The translations under genes and the position numbers were made by a program. 33,966 bases of DNA from contig MGTS01000021.1 in NCBI GenBank assembly GCA_001799565.1, positions 1 to 33,966 of the forward strand, read 5' to 3'. Within the stretch, counting starts at the first letter, position 1; every line of letters begins with the position of its first letter. The stretch is from Elusimicrobia bacterium GWA2_51_34. GTDB taxonomy: Bacteria > Elusimicrobiota > Elusimicrobia > Elusimicrobiales > UBA9959. The notes below the pieces were generated by a model. It saw only the letters and a list, made by a program, of their open reading frames with translations. It did not search any database and was not told where the DNA came from. Shown piece by piece: positions 16,087 to 23,520 of this stretch.

Positions 16087-16827
16087 CTATTTCCTGGAGA
16101 GATGGGAAATTTCCATGAATTCTTTTACACCTTTGTTTTCTGACCGGCGGAACTTTGCGGGTTCAGACACCTCGACGAACTCACCCCCGTAAAGCATGGC
16201 CACCCGGCTTGAAATTTCAAGCGCCAGGTTTAAATCGTGAGTAACCACCACCGTGGTGATATTAAGTTTGGCGCGCATATCAAGTATAAGGTCCTTCACC
16301 ATTCCCGTGGTCACAGGATCAAGGCCGGTGGTCGGCTCGTCGTAAAGTATGTATTTGGGTTCCGCCGCTATGGAGCGCGCAAGCGACACGCGCTTCTTCA
16401 TGCCCACCGACAATTCAGCGGGTTTCAAATTTTCCACATCTTTCAGGCCCACCAGCGCCAGCTTTTCCCTGACTATTTTTGCGTACCCGCTTTTGGGGAT
16501 ATCGGTAAGATATTTAAGGCCGAAAGCCACATTTTCAAGCACCGTGAGCGAATCAAAAAGCGCGCCCTCCTGAAACAGGTAACCGAAACTGCGCCGCACG
16601 CGCGCAAGCTTAAACTCGTCGGAAGTCCGGCCGATGTCCTGGCCGTCCACCACTATTTCCCCGCTCTCCGGCTTAAGAAGCCGGATAATGCATTTTATGA
16701 ATGTGCTCTTGCCTATGCCCGATGGGCCAATTACGCTGAAAAGCTCCCCATCTTTTATGTCCACGGAAATATTTTTGAGCACCTGTTTATCAGGAAAAGA
16801 CTTATTTAAATTCCTTATTTCAATCAT
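16087..16827 (-). CDS. mlaF: ABC transporter ATP-binding protein MlaF
   Basis: A 246-residue cytoplasmic ATPase that powers MlaE. Walker A is GPSGIGKST (residues about 34-42), the Q-loop is YLFQEGALFDSLTV, the signature LSVGMKKRVSLARS, Walker B YILYDEPTTGLDP, and the switch histidine VVVTHD. The signature LSVGM, rather than LSGGQ, is typical of Mla/MCE ATPases. The ATG lies inside the 3' arm of a long hairpin whose 5' arm begins in the mlaE stop codon (see 16822-16909). The ribosome-binding site is GGTGG, part of that arm. Confidence 0.95.
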   Translation of the reverse strand: MIEIRNLNKSFPDKQVLKNISVDIKDGELFSVIGPSGIGKSTFIKCIIRLLKPESGEIVVDGQDIGRTSDEFKLARVRRSFGYLFQEGALFDSLTVLENVAFGLKYLTDIPKSGYAKIVREKLALVGLKDVENLKPAELSVGMKKRVSLARSIAAEPKYILYDEPTTGLDPVTTGMVKDLILDMRAKLNITTVVVTHDLNLALEISSRVAMLYGGEFVEVSEPAKFRRSENKGVKEFMEISHLSRK

Positions 16828-16909
16828 CCCACCACCTGCCTGCGGCCACAGGCCGCCTCAAAATTTAAATTAATATTCGCCGCAGGCGAATAGGCGGGTG
16901 GTGGGATCA
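16822..16909 (-). repeat. Long inverted repeat spanning mlaE stop and mlaF start
   Basis: The arms share ATCCCACCACC plus GCCT. One starts at the mlaE stop codon and the other contains the mlaF ribosome-binding site and ATG. Between them are two perfect small hairpins, ATTCGCC-GCA-GGCGAAT and GCGGCC-ACA-GGCCGC, separated by an AT-rich stretch. In the mRNA the mlaF start would be base-paired. Confidence 0.85.
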
Positions 16910-17695
16910 TATGCCCACCGCCACCAGCGCCGCGCTTATGAAATAGTCCAGCACCATTACAAGCACCATGCTGGTAACCACCGCTTCCGTGGTAGCCTTC
17001 CCCACACCCTCAGCTCCGCCCCTGGTGTTCAGTCCTTTATAACAGGACACCGTGGCTATCATAAAAGCAAAAAAGAAAGTTTTAAGGAAACCGTGCAAGA
17101 AATCAGACACCTTAAGGAAGTTGAAAACATCGTCAAAGTACACAGAACTCGGAATACCCAGCTTCACCATGCCCACCAGACAGCCGCCGATAATGCCTAT
17201 AAAATCCGCGAAAACCGTGAGCAGCGGTAGAGTGATCATGAAGGCTATATAGCGCGGCACCAGCAGATACCGGGTGGGGTTGGTGCCAAGGGTATAGAGC
17301 GCGTCTATCTGCTCGGTCACTTTCATAGTGCCTATCTCGGCAGTAACCACGGCGCCGGCGCGGCCGGCCACCACTATAGAGGTAAGCACAGGCCCCAGTT
17401 CCTTCACCATGGAGAATGCTACCATGGTGCCGATATAAAGCGGTTCATTGAAAAGGTTTTTGGAACTGATACCGGTCTGAAGGGAAAGTACCATGCCGGT
17501 AAAAAAACTGGTAAGTGCGGTCACAATAAGTGAATCCACGCCTATTGTAACGGCCTGCTTGGCCGTTTCCCCCGCCTCAAACCTGGACCGAAAAAGCCAG
17601 AAGACCACGGACTTAAGCATAAGCGCCGCAGTGCCCATGGTTTCAGCCAGGCTTATAAATTCCCTGCCCACATATTCCGTAAACCGGTGTTTCAT
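16907..17695 (-). CDS. mlaE: ABC transporter permease MlaE
   Basis: A 262-residue inner-membrane permease of the Mla lipid transporter (MlaE/YrbE family). It has about five to six hydrophobic segments. The family blocks KELGPVLTSIVVAGRAGAVVTAEIGTMKVTEQIDAL and NPTRYLLVPRY are present (the first quoted in two joined pieces). It is the first gene of the mlaE-mlaF-mlaD run. The start ATG has no Shine-Dalgarno and follows an 8-bp-word repeat directly. The C-terminal residues end in GGGTGATCC-type sequence that begins the hairpin controlling mlaF. Confidence 0.94.
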   Translation of the reverse strand: MKHRFTEYVGREFISLAETMGTAALMLKSVVFWLFRSRFEAGETAKQAVTIGVDSLIVTALTSFFTGMVLSLQTGISSKNLFNEPLYIGTMVAFSMVKELGPVLTSIVVAGRAGAVVTAEIGTMKVTEQIDALYTLGTNPTRYLLVPRYIAFMITLPLLTVFADFIGIIGGCLVGMVKLGIPSSVYFDDVFNFLKVSDFLHGFLKTFFFAFMIATVSCYKGLNTRGGAEGVGKATTEAVVTSMVLVMVLDYFISAALVAVGI

Positions 17696-17705
17696 ATAAG
17701 TTAAC

Positions 17706-17806
17706 GAGGGACGAAAGGTTCAAAGGCACAAAGTGGCAGAGTTATAAGGAGTTCCTTCACTTAGTGCCTCGGTGCCTTTGACCCTTTGTGCCTTTCCATA
17801 GTCAGT
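17706..17806. repeat. 8-bp-word inverted repeat upstream of mlaE (R7)
   Basis: Octamers AAAGGTTC, AAAGGCAC and AAAGTGGC on the left, TAAGGAGTTCCTTC at the centre (17745-17758), and TAGTGCCT, CGGTGCCT, TTGACCCT and TTGTGCCT on the right. The two arms are complementary. It is among the clearest members of the set. Confidence 0.9.
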
Positions 17807-17813
17807 CTGCTGA

Positions 17814-18080
17814 TTACTGCTCACTGTCATTGCCCCATGGCGGATCTTTACTTATAACTTCTTTTATCCAGGGCATTCCGGCAAAACGTTCCGGCGGATG
17901 GCCGGTTTCAAGGTAAATGGTTTCAAAGCCACAGGCGTGAATGGTTTTGGCTATATCCTCGCCCTTCACTCCTTCGCCAAGTTCGGAATCTATGTAAATC
18001 GGCGTGCTTTTTGGGAAAGCCTCCAGACTTGACATAAATTCAGCCGGAACTTTAAAAGCTTTTAGTATTATACCATTGGT
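17814..18080 (-). pseudogene. Truncated receiver-like domain fragment
   Basis: The open frame encodes a 72-residue product from ATG 18035 and stays open upstream to 18080, where a TAA just past the methyltransferase gene closes it. The sequence PIYIDSELGEGVKGEDIAK, then GFETIYLETGHPPERF and MPWIKEVISKDPPW, looks like the second half of a degenerate response-regulator receiver domain, with IDS at the phospho-acceptor strand. The homologous part continues upstream of the ATG (AFKVPAEFMSSLEAF), so the start of the gene is missing. Insertion of the AT-rich methyltransferase beside it is the likely cause. It could still be expressed as a small protein. Confidence 0.6.
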
Positions 18081-18086
18081 TTATAA

Positions 18087-18866
18087 TTATTCTTTTGCAA
18101 TCACTAAGACATCTATTTCCTCATTCATAATATATTCCCCATTACGAGCACAATTCCCATCAATAAAATCGGCTATTTCTTTAAGTTTCAGTTCCGTATA
18201 TTTATCAACATTGCCAATTTCTTTCTTAATTTTATCATCTGAAATATTTACCGGATGCAGCCAACTCTCAAGGGTAAACAATTTACAAATATTAAAAAAA
18301 TCATTAAATGATTTAGTCTTAAAATTAAAGCTTATTGGCACAACTTCCGCGGATATCCCCATATCATGTAAATCCTTCAATATATCATGTGTTGTAGTAC
18401 TATATCCGAAAAAGAATTTCTTATAAAAATCATGTGATTGTCCGAACGGAGAAACCATAATAATAGCCATCTTCCCGTTTGGGGCCAGATGGCTATATAT
18501 TTTTTTTATAAAACCAGCCTGTTTCTCCCGTTTTACAAGCCAAAACACATGACTGCAAAGAATAAAATCAAAATTTTGTTTTCCGAATGCCACAGTCTCA
18601 AAGTATCCGTTAATAAATTCAATTCCTTTCGACTCAAAAATATTTTTCACCTGTTTATTAGGTTCAACAACGGCTGTTTTTTTAAAAAACTTAGCCAATC
18701 GAAAAGTCAAATCCCCATCCCCTGCGCCGATATCCAAAAAAGAATCATGTTTCTGAAGTTTTAAAATTGTTTTTGTCATAGCACTTTCGACCTTTTCTTT
18801 TTCGGTGGTGCATTTTACGTAGGTTTCATGCCATTTTTTATAAACTTCATCGTTTATTATTTCCAT
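18087..18866 (-). CDS. Class I SAM-dependent methyltransferase
   Basis: A 259-residue cytoplasmic enzyme. The SAM-binding motif I is FLDIGAGDGDLTFRL (about residues 42-56), the acidic end of strand 2 is AVVEPNK, and motif post-I is NFDFILCSHVFW. The methyl acceptor is unknown. GC content is strikingly low compared with mlaE and alr, and codons favour A/T. The gene sits beside a broken receiver fragment, so it was probably acquired horizontally. GGGGGGGCA just before the ATG gives a strong ribosome-binding site. Confidence 0.85.
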   Translation of the reverse strand: MEIINDEVYKKWHETYVKCTTEKEKVESAMTKTILKLQKHDSFLDIGAGDGDLTFRLAKFFKKTAVVEPNKQVKNIFESKGIEFINGYFETVAFGKQNFDFILCSHVFWLVKREKQAGFIKKIYSHLAPNGKMAIIMVSPFGQSHDFYKKFFFGYSTTTHDILKDLHDMGISAEVVPISFNFKTKSFNDFFNICKLFTLESWLHPVNISDDKIKKEIGNVDKYTELKLKEIADFIDGNCARNGEYIMNEEIDVLVIAKE

Positions 18867-19151
18867 TGCCCCCCCAATATTGGTGTTATAATCGTGCTCT
18901 ATAAGGCTTCAGCATGTGTAAAAAAACAAATGCCGAGCAATCTATCTAACCCGAAAATTGCAGTTGAAGAAGAAACCGCTACAGCGGTGTTCTCTCAGTA
19001 GTTGGAAGGAGTGAAAACCACAAAGCGGCATCGCCTCACTGTTGGAGAAGAGACTCAGACTTACGAAAGTATTCAGTCTGCAGCGACTAACACCCTACAG
19101 CCTTCAGCCTTTCCGCCAAAGGCGGACCCGCCGGGCTGTTTGGCGGGCAGC
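18867..19151. other. 285-bp gap with several small hairpins
   Basis: No gene is visible. It holds ACCGCT-AC-AGCGGT near 18978, an imperfect stem around the two CAGAC/GTCTG stretches at 19055-19080, and two GC-rich hairpins, TCCGCC-AAA-GGCGGA and CCCGCC...GGCGGG (about 19108-19147), directly past the alr stop codon. The GC-rich pair could terminate alr transcription, though no T-run follows. AAAATTGCAGTTGAA (18954-18968) is shared with the mlaF-mlaD gap. Confidence 0.45.
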
Positions 19152-20252
19152 CTAACCCACATACACCCGCGGCACTCTGGCGGTTATCAGCGTGGTAATT
19201 TCGTAGGGAATCGTAAGCGCCTTTAGGGCCAGCTCACGCGCCGTTATCTCTTCCCTGCCCTGCCGGCCTATTAAAACGGCTTCATCTCCCACCGCGGCCT
19301 CTTTTACGCCGGTGACATCAATCATCAGCATGTCCATGGTTATGTTGCCAACCACCCTGCAGCGACGGCCGCCTACAAGCACCTCGGCTTTATTTGACAG
19401 GGCGCGTGTGTAGCCGTCGCCGTAACCGATAGGCAGGGTGGCTATTTTCATCGGGCCGCGGACCCTGAAAGATTTGTTATAGCTTATATAAGCCCCCTCG
19501 CGCACCGTTTTTATAAAAACTATCCTGGTTTTCAGAGTAAGCGCGGCCTGAAAACCTTCCATGCAGCCGTAAGCGGCAAGTCCCACCCGGACCATGTCCC
19601 AGCGGCTTTGCGGATAATTTAGCGCGGCGAATGAATTGGCCGTGTGTTTTATAAGCGCGCGCGTTCCTGATTTTTCAAGCTCAATAACGGTCTGGCGGAA
19701 ATATTCAAGCTGCCGGGCGCTGAATTGCGGGTCGCTGTCGGAGCTTGAAAGGTGGGTATAAAGCCCGGCGGCCGCGGCGGTCTTTGAAGCGCCAAGCTCC
19801 TTAAAAATTTTAATAACTGAAGGTTTTCTAGCCCCTATACGGCCCATGCCGGTTTCAAGCTTCACGTGGCACCAGGCTTTTTTACCAAGACGTTTTGAAG
19901 CCGAAACCGCCTGACACGCCGCTTCAAGGCTTGAAATCGTAAGCGCCAGGTCCGCGTGTATGGCCTCAACAAAGCTTTCAAACGGATAAAGGCTGCCAAG
20001 CACCAGCACCGGCGACTTAATGCCCGCCCTGCGCAGCGCGAGCCCTTCCTCCACCGACGACACACCATAACCCCAGGCCAGTTTTTCCTTTTCGGCAAAA
20101 ACAGCCGCGGCCGCCGCGCCGTGGCCGTAGGCGTCCGCCTTTACAACAAACATCAGGCGGGTTTTGTCACCCACGGTTTTTTTTATTTTATGGAGGTTGG
20201 CCTCTAACGCCGGAAGACTTATTTCAGCTGTAGTCGGCCTGTGAACTTTCAT
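19152..20252 (-). CDS. alr: Alanine racemase
   Basis: A 366-residue PLP enzyme that makes D-alanine for peptidoglycan. The PLP lysine is K38 in VVKADAYGHG. The second catalytic residue, a tyrosine, lies in the AYISYNKSFRV segment. Substrate-loop MDMLMIDVTG and GDEAVLIG are family typical. It is the last gene of the rpsF-ssb-rpsR-rplI-dnaB-alr run. No Shine-Dalgarno precedes the ATG; the upstream gap to dnaB is a 7-bp-word repeat. Confidence 0.95.
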   Translation of the reverse strand: MKVHRPTTAEISLPALEANLHKIKKTVGDKTRLMFVVKADAYGHGAAAAAVFAEKEKLAWGYGVSSVEEGLALRRAGIKSPVLVLGSLYPFESFVEAIHADLALTISSLEAACQAVSASKRLGKKAWCHVKLETGMGRIGARKPSVIKIFKELGASKTAAAAGLYTHLSSSDSDPQFSARQLEYFRQTVIELEKSGTRALIKHTANSFAALNYPQSRWDMVRVGLAAYGCMEGFQAALTLKTRIVFIKTVREGAYISYNKSFRVRGPMKIATLPIGYGDGYTRALSNKAEVLVGGRRCRVVGNITMDMLMIDVTGVKEAAVGDEAVLIGRQGREEITARELALKALTIPYEITTLITARVPRVYVG

Positions 20253-20270
20253 TGGAAGAGCAAGGAATAG

Positions 20271-20337
20271 AGCTTAGAGTTTAGTACTTAGAACTTAAAA
20301 CTTAGAACTGTGAACTTAAAACTTAGAATAAGGAGTT
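20271..20337. repeat. 7-bp-word repeat between dnaB and alr (R9)
   Basis: Heptamers CTTAGAG, TTTAGTA, CTTAGAA, CTTAAAA, CTTAGAA, CTGTGAA, CTTAAAA and CTTAGAA lead to TAAGGAGTTTATTA (20329-20342), the same centre as R7 and R15. The mirrored arm is nearly absent, so this is a one-armed member. Confidence 0.88.
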
Positions 20338-20365
20338 TATTATTTCCGCACCCTCTACCCTGTCA

Positions 20366-21745
20366 TCAAAACACCGCTTCTTCGGGAATCGGCTCCATGC
20401 CAGGGGGGGCAGGGTCGTCAAAGCGCGTGTATTCAGAGAAGAAATTAAGGTCCACATCGCCCACAGGGCCATTCCGCTGCTTGGCAATGATAATCTTGGC
20501 TTTATTTTTAAGGGTGGGGTCGTCTTTTTTGTAATATTCTTCCCGGTGTATAAGCGCCACTACATCAGCGTCCTGCTCAAGCGAGCCCGACTCGCGCAGG
20601 TCGGAAAGCTGAGGGCGGTTGCCTTCGCGCGCTTTGTCTTCACTGCGGCGATTAAGCTGCGAAAGGGCGAGCACCGGCACTTTAAGCGTGCGGGCAAGGT
20701 CCTTTAAAAGCCGGGAAATTTCCGACACTTCCTGCTGGCGGCTTTCAATTCGGCCGGTGCCGCGTATCAGTTGAAGGTAGTCTATTATAATGAGGCCAAG
20801 CTCCTTGTTCTGATTTTTAAGCTGGCTCATCAGCTTGCGGGCGCGCGTGCGGATATCAAGAATGTTCAGGCCCGGCGAGTCGTCTATCCAAAGCGGGGCC
20901 TCGGAAATTACGGAAGAATATCGCGTAAGCTCGCTCCATATTTCCCTGGGGAAATAGCCCCTGCGCACATTCAAAAGGTTCGCCCTGGCGGCGCCGCAAA
21001 GCATCCTTTGAAAAATAGCGTGCTTATCCATTTCAAGCGAAAACACGGCCACCGGAATCTTCTTTTCTACGGCCGCGTGGTAAGCCATGTTAAGCGCCAT
21101 GGCGGTTTTGCCCTGGCTGGGGCGGGCCGCCAGTATTATAAGGTCGTTTTTCTGCAGGCCGCCGGTCATGTCGTCAAACTTGCTGAAGCCGGTTGGTACG
21201 CCGGTTACTGAGGAGTGGGTGCCGTAAAATTTCTCAAGCCGCTCCAGCACTTCTTTGGCAAGCGTCTCGGCGGAGGCAAAACCGTGGTCCGTGCTGTTTT
21301 GGGCCACGGAGAGTATCTCTTCCTGGGCGTAATCAAGCTGGTGACTTACGTCTTCAGGACTTGAGAAAGACCTTTCTATCACCGCGGTGGACACACGGAT
21401 AAGTTCGCGCAGGACGGCTTTTTCTTTTACCAGCTGGGCGTAAGCCTGGGTGTGGGCCGGAGTTGAGACCTTTTCCATAAGGTCAGCCAGGTACTTTTGC
21501 CCGCCCAGGTCCTCAAGACTGCCGGATTTTTTAAGCTCTTCGGTAAGCGTTACTATGTCAATCGGCTGATTTTTTGAGTAAAGCGCTCCCACAGCTTCAA
21601 AAATTTTGCGGTTGGAATCGTTATAAAAGTTTTTGGACTGCAGGATTTCGCTTACTGTTTCCACCGATTCCTTGGAAATAAGCATGGCGCCCAGAACGGC
21701 CATTTCCGCCTCAAGCGAATGGGGAGGCACCTTGGTTGTGTTCAT
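20366..21745 (-). CDS. dnaB: Replicative DNA helicase DnaB
   Basis: A 459-residue hexameric helicase that unwinds DNA at the fork. The N-terminal DnaB domain begins PPHSLEAEMAVLGAML. Walker A is AARPSQGKTA (near residue 205), Walker B LIIIDYLQLI, and the QLNRRSEDK and SDLRESGSLEQDADVV motifs follow. No intein is present. It sits after rplI, as in many bacteria. The start ATG lacks a ribosome-binding site and follows repeat R10. Confidence 0.97.
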   Translation of the reverse strand: MNTTKVPPHSLEAEMAVLGAMLISKESVETVSEILQSKNFYNDSNRKIFEAVGALYSKNQPIDIVTLTEELKKSGSLEDLGGQKYLADLMEKVSTPAHTQAYAQLVKEKAVLRELIRVSTAVIERSFSSPEDVSHQLDYAQEEILSVAQNSTDHGFASAETLAKEVLERLEKFYGTHSSVTGVPTGFSKFDDMTGGLQKNDLIILAARPSQGKTAMALNMAYHAAVEKKIPVAVFSLEMDKHAIFQRMLCGAARANLLNVRRGYFPREIWSELTRYSSVISEAPLWIDDSPGLNILDIRTRARKLMSQLKNQNKELGLIIIDYLQLIRGTGRIESRQQEVSEISRLLKDLARTLKVPVLALSQLNRRSEDKAREGNRPQLSDLRESGSLEQDADVVALIHREEYYKKDDPTLKNKAKIIIAKQRNGPVGDVDLNFFSEYTRFDDPAPPGMEPIPEEAVF

Positions 21746-21749
21746 TTTT

Positions 21750-21856
21750 GAGAGGTCGCAGGTGACAGGTTGCAGGTAAAAGCAAAGATGTTATGCGGAA
21801 TAAACCCCGGAAGGCCTTAATATTTTCTGCCTGTAACCTGCTACCCGTAACCTTTA
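21750..21856. repeat. 7-bp-word inverted repeat between rplI and dnaB (R10)
   Basis: Left arm heptamers AGGTCGC, AGGTGAC, AGGTTGC and AGGTAAA. Right arm CCTGTAA, CCTGCTA, CCCGTAA and CCTTTAA. The centre (21795-21825) is not TAAGGA but includes CCCCGG-AAGG-CCTT. Confidence 0.88.
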
Positions 21857-21864
21857 ATTTACGC

Positions 21865-22314
21865 TTATTTGCTCTGAGCGGAAACAACGACCTTTATTTT
21901 GGCGGCGATATTCATTTTAAGCACTATTTCCACTTCAAAATTACCCACGGCCTTTATGGAAGCCGGCAGCTTTATCATGTCTTTGTGGATCTTGACATCG
22001 GCAGCCTGCAGGTTCTTTATGATGTCGCTCTTGGCTACCGAGCCGAACATCACTCCGTCTTCTGATACCGGCCTTGAGAATGAGAGCGTGATAGCGGCCA
22101 AGCGCTTAGCGGTTTCCTGAAGGACGGCATTTTCCTGGTCCACGCGCTTTGAACGCTTCACCTCGCTGTTTTTCCAGGCCCTGAGGGTGCCTTCGGTGGC
22201 CAGTTCAACCAAGCCGCGCGGCAAAAGAAAATTACGGGCGTAACCGTCTTTAACCTGCTTAATTTCACCCATCCTGCCGATATTGCCAACATCTTTCTTA
22301 AGTATAACTTTCAT
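21865..22314 (-). CDS. rplI: 50S ribosomal protein L9
   Basis: A 149-residue ribosomal protein. The N-terminal RNA-binding domain begins MKVILKKDVGNIGRMGEIKQ and contains GYARNFLLPRG. A long central helix (ENAVLQETAKRLA) and the C-terminal domain (SEDGVMFGSVAKSDI) follow. The ATG at 22314 is preceded by GGAG at 8 bp; longer forms starting up to 22380 would run into the 10-bp-word repeat and are rejected. Confidence 0.96.
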   Translation of the reverse strand: MKVILKKDVGNIGRMGEIKQVKDGYARNFLLPRGLVELATEGTLRAWKNSEVKRSKRVDQENAVLQETAKRLAAITLSFSRPVSEDGVMFGSVAKSDIIKNLQAADVKIHKDMIKLPASIKAVGNFEVEIVLKMNIAAKIKVVVSAQSK

Positions 22315-22324
22315 AAAAAGAGCT

Positions 22325-22445
22325 CCGTTTATTTTTAAACTGATAGCAACTGAAAGGCACTGAACGCTACTGAATGCCACGGAAAGTTCCGGGGTTTACT
22401 TTCGGTTGCCTTCTTTGGCCTTCCCTTGCTTTCCGTGGCTAACGA
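22325..22445. repeat. 10-bp-word inverted repeat between rpsR and rplI (R11)
   Basis: Left arm decamers GCAACTGAAA, GGCACTGAAC, GCTACTGAAT and GCCACGGAAA. The centre is CGGAA-AG-TTCCG. Right arm TTGCCTTCTT, TGGCCTTCCC and TTGCTTTCCG. The words match those of R2 some 12 kb away, the only pair in the window with nearly the same words. Confidence 0.88.
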
Positions 22446-22459
22446 CTTATCTGTCAACG

Positions 22460-22822
22460 TCAACCGTCGTAGGACATGAGAGAAAGGTTACGGTTTATTT
22501 TAACCGCTCTCATTATCTGGCGCTGGTGTTTGGCGCAGGCGCCGGTAATTCTGCGAGAGAGAATTTTGCCGGATTCGCTGCAAAAGCTTTTTACGATCTG
22601 CCCCTGCTTGAAATCGATATGAGCGATATGCTCGGCGCAAAGCCTGCATACTTTCCTGCGGGGCGCGAAATGCCGCCTATTGGGCGGCCTTCTATTGGCC
22701 GAGGGGCCATGCGAAGGCCCCGCTGAATGGGGCGGCAAGCCGGCGCCAGACGGCCCCGTCGCGCCCGCGTTCCCGCCGGGGTTTGCGGCCGGTCTTGGAA
22801 TATTCTGTTCTCTGTTGTCCAT
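22460..22822 (-). CDS. rpsR: 30S ribosomal protein S18, with N-terminal extension
   Basis: A 120-residue protein; S18 is usually about 75-80. Residues about 50-120 are S18 (RRKVCRLC, then IDFKQGQIVKSF, SGKILSRRITGACAKHQRQI). The first ~48 residues are a Pro/Gly/Ala-rich low-complexity stretch. AGGAG lies 11 bp before ATG 22822. No internal ATG precedes the S18 core, so the extension is probably translated. S18 binds beside S6, encoded upstream by rpsF in the same run. Confidence 0.93.
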   Translation of the reverse strand: MDNREQNIPRPAANPGGNAGATGPSGAGLPPHSAGPSHGPSANRRPPNRRHFAPRRKVCRLCAEHIAHIDFKQGQIVKSFCSESGKILSRRITGACAKHQRQIMRAVKINRNLSLMSYDG

Positions 22823-22845
22823 AGTTTACAAGTCTCCTGGAATGA

Positions 22846-22922
22846 TTGCTAGTAGGCTTGCAGGCGGGTATGCTGGTATGCTTTTTAAAGCCTACTAGCT
22901 TACCGGCCTACCAGCTTACAAT
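22846..22922. repeat. 7-bp-word inverted repeat between ssb and rpsR (R12)
   Basis: Left arm words GCTAGTA, GGCTTGC, AGGCGGG and TATGCTG. Centre TTTTTAAAG. Right arm words CCTACTA, GCTTACC, GGCCTAC and CAGCTTA. It ends at the ssb stop codon. Confidence 0.85.
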
Positions 22923-22923
22923 C

Positions 22924-23379
22924 CTAAAACGGCACTTCGTCTATACCGGAGAAACTTCCTTTAGCCTGAACGCCGTTTTGCTCCTCCGTTTCCGCTGTTT
23001 CAACTCCGTCGCTATGCTCAGGAGCCGGGGAGGCCATGGCTAAAAACTGCACACGTCTGGCTGTCACTTTTAAAACCTTTCGTTTCTGCCCGGCCTTATC
23101 TACATAATCGGCGCCGGTTAAACGCCCTTCCACGTGCACGGGGCTGCCTTTTTGAAGTTTTTCTTTGCAGCGGTCGGCCATGGGCCCCCAGGTGGTTACA
23201 GGCACATATGTAACATCGTCTTTCCACTCGCCGGTGACCGTGTCTTTATACCGACGGTTTACTGCCACATCAAAAAAACAGCAGCCGGCGCCTTTCTGCG
23301 TCATCCGATGTTCCGGGTCGCGGGTAAGCCTGCCCGCGATAACCACGTAATTCTGTTCAGGAATCTTAATATTCACCTG
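22924..23379 (-). CDS. ssb: Single-stranded DNA-binding protein
   Basis: A 151-residue OB-fold protein that coats single-stranded DNA. The core begins IPEQNYVVIAGRLTRDPEHR and contains FFDVAVNRRYKD and GSPVHVEGRL. The C-terminal tip is DEVPF, in place of the usual DDDIPF, for partner binding. I chose GTG 23379 because AGGGG lies 7 bp upstream; the longer GTG form at 23403 lies in a repeat. It is the second gene of the ribosomal/replication run, between rpsF and rpsR as in many bacteria. Confidence 0.94.
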   Translation of the reverse strand, partial: QVNIKIPEQNYVVIAGRLTRDPEHRMTQKGAGCCFFDVAVNRRYKDTVTGEWKDDVTYVPVTTWGPMADRCKEKLQKGSPVHVEGRLTGADYVDKAGQKRKVLKVTARRVQFLAMASPAPEHSDGVETAETEEQNGVQAKGSFSGIDEVPF

Positions 23380-23387
23380 ATTGCCCC

Positions 23388-23493
23388 TCGCTTGCGCAGT
23401 CACAAGTCACAGGTTTCATGTCACAGGTAAAGGCAAAAAACACCATATACCCTTATTTTCCCTTAACCCTCTTGCTTGTGACTTGAGACTTGA
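23388..23493. repeat. 7-bp-word inverted repeat between rpsF and ssb (R13)
   Basis: Left arm words ACAAGTC, ACAGGTT, TCATGTC and ACAGGTA. Right arm CTTGTGA, CTTGAGA and CTTGAGC. The words resemble those of R14 at 31.5 kb. It stops exactly where the 27-bp palindrome begins. Confidence 0.82.
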
Positions 23494-23520
23494 GCATAAC
23501 GGCGCATTGCGCCGTTATGC
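23494..23520 (-). repeat. Perfect 27-bp palindrome at the rpsF stop codon
   Basis: 13-bp arms (GCATAACGGCGCA) surround a single central base with no mismatch. On minus the rpsF stop TAA lies in the first arm. On plus the palindrome is followed by TTTTTT, so in that direction it has the form of a terminator; on minus it would be a stable hairpin between rpsF and ssb without a T-run. Confidence 0.85.

Noticed and set aside
22315-22380. Longer L9 N-terminus
   Set aside because: The family begins at MKVILKKDVG (22314), which has GGAG upstream; the extra codons are 10-bp repeat sequence.
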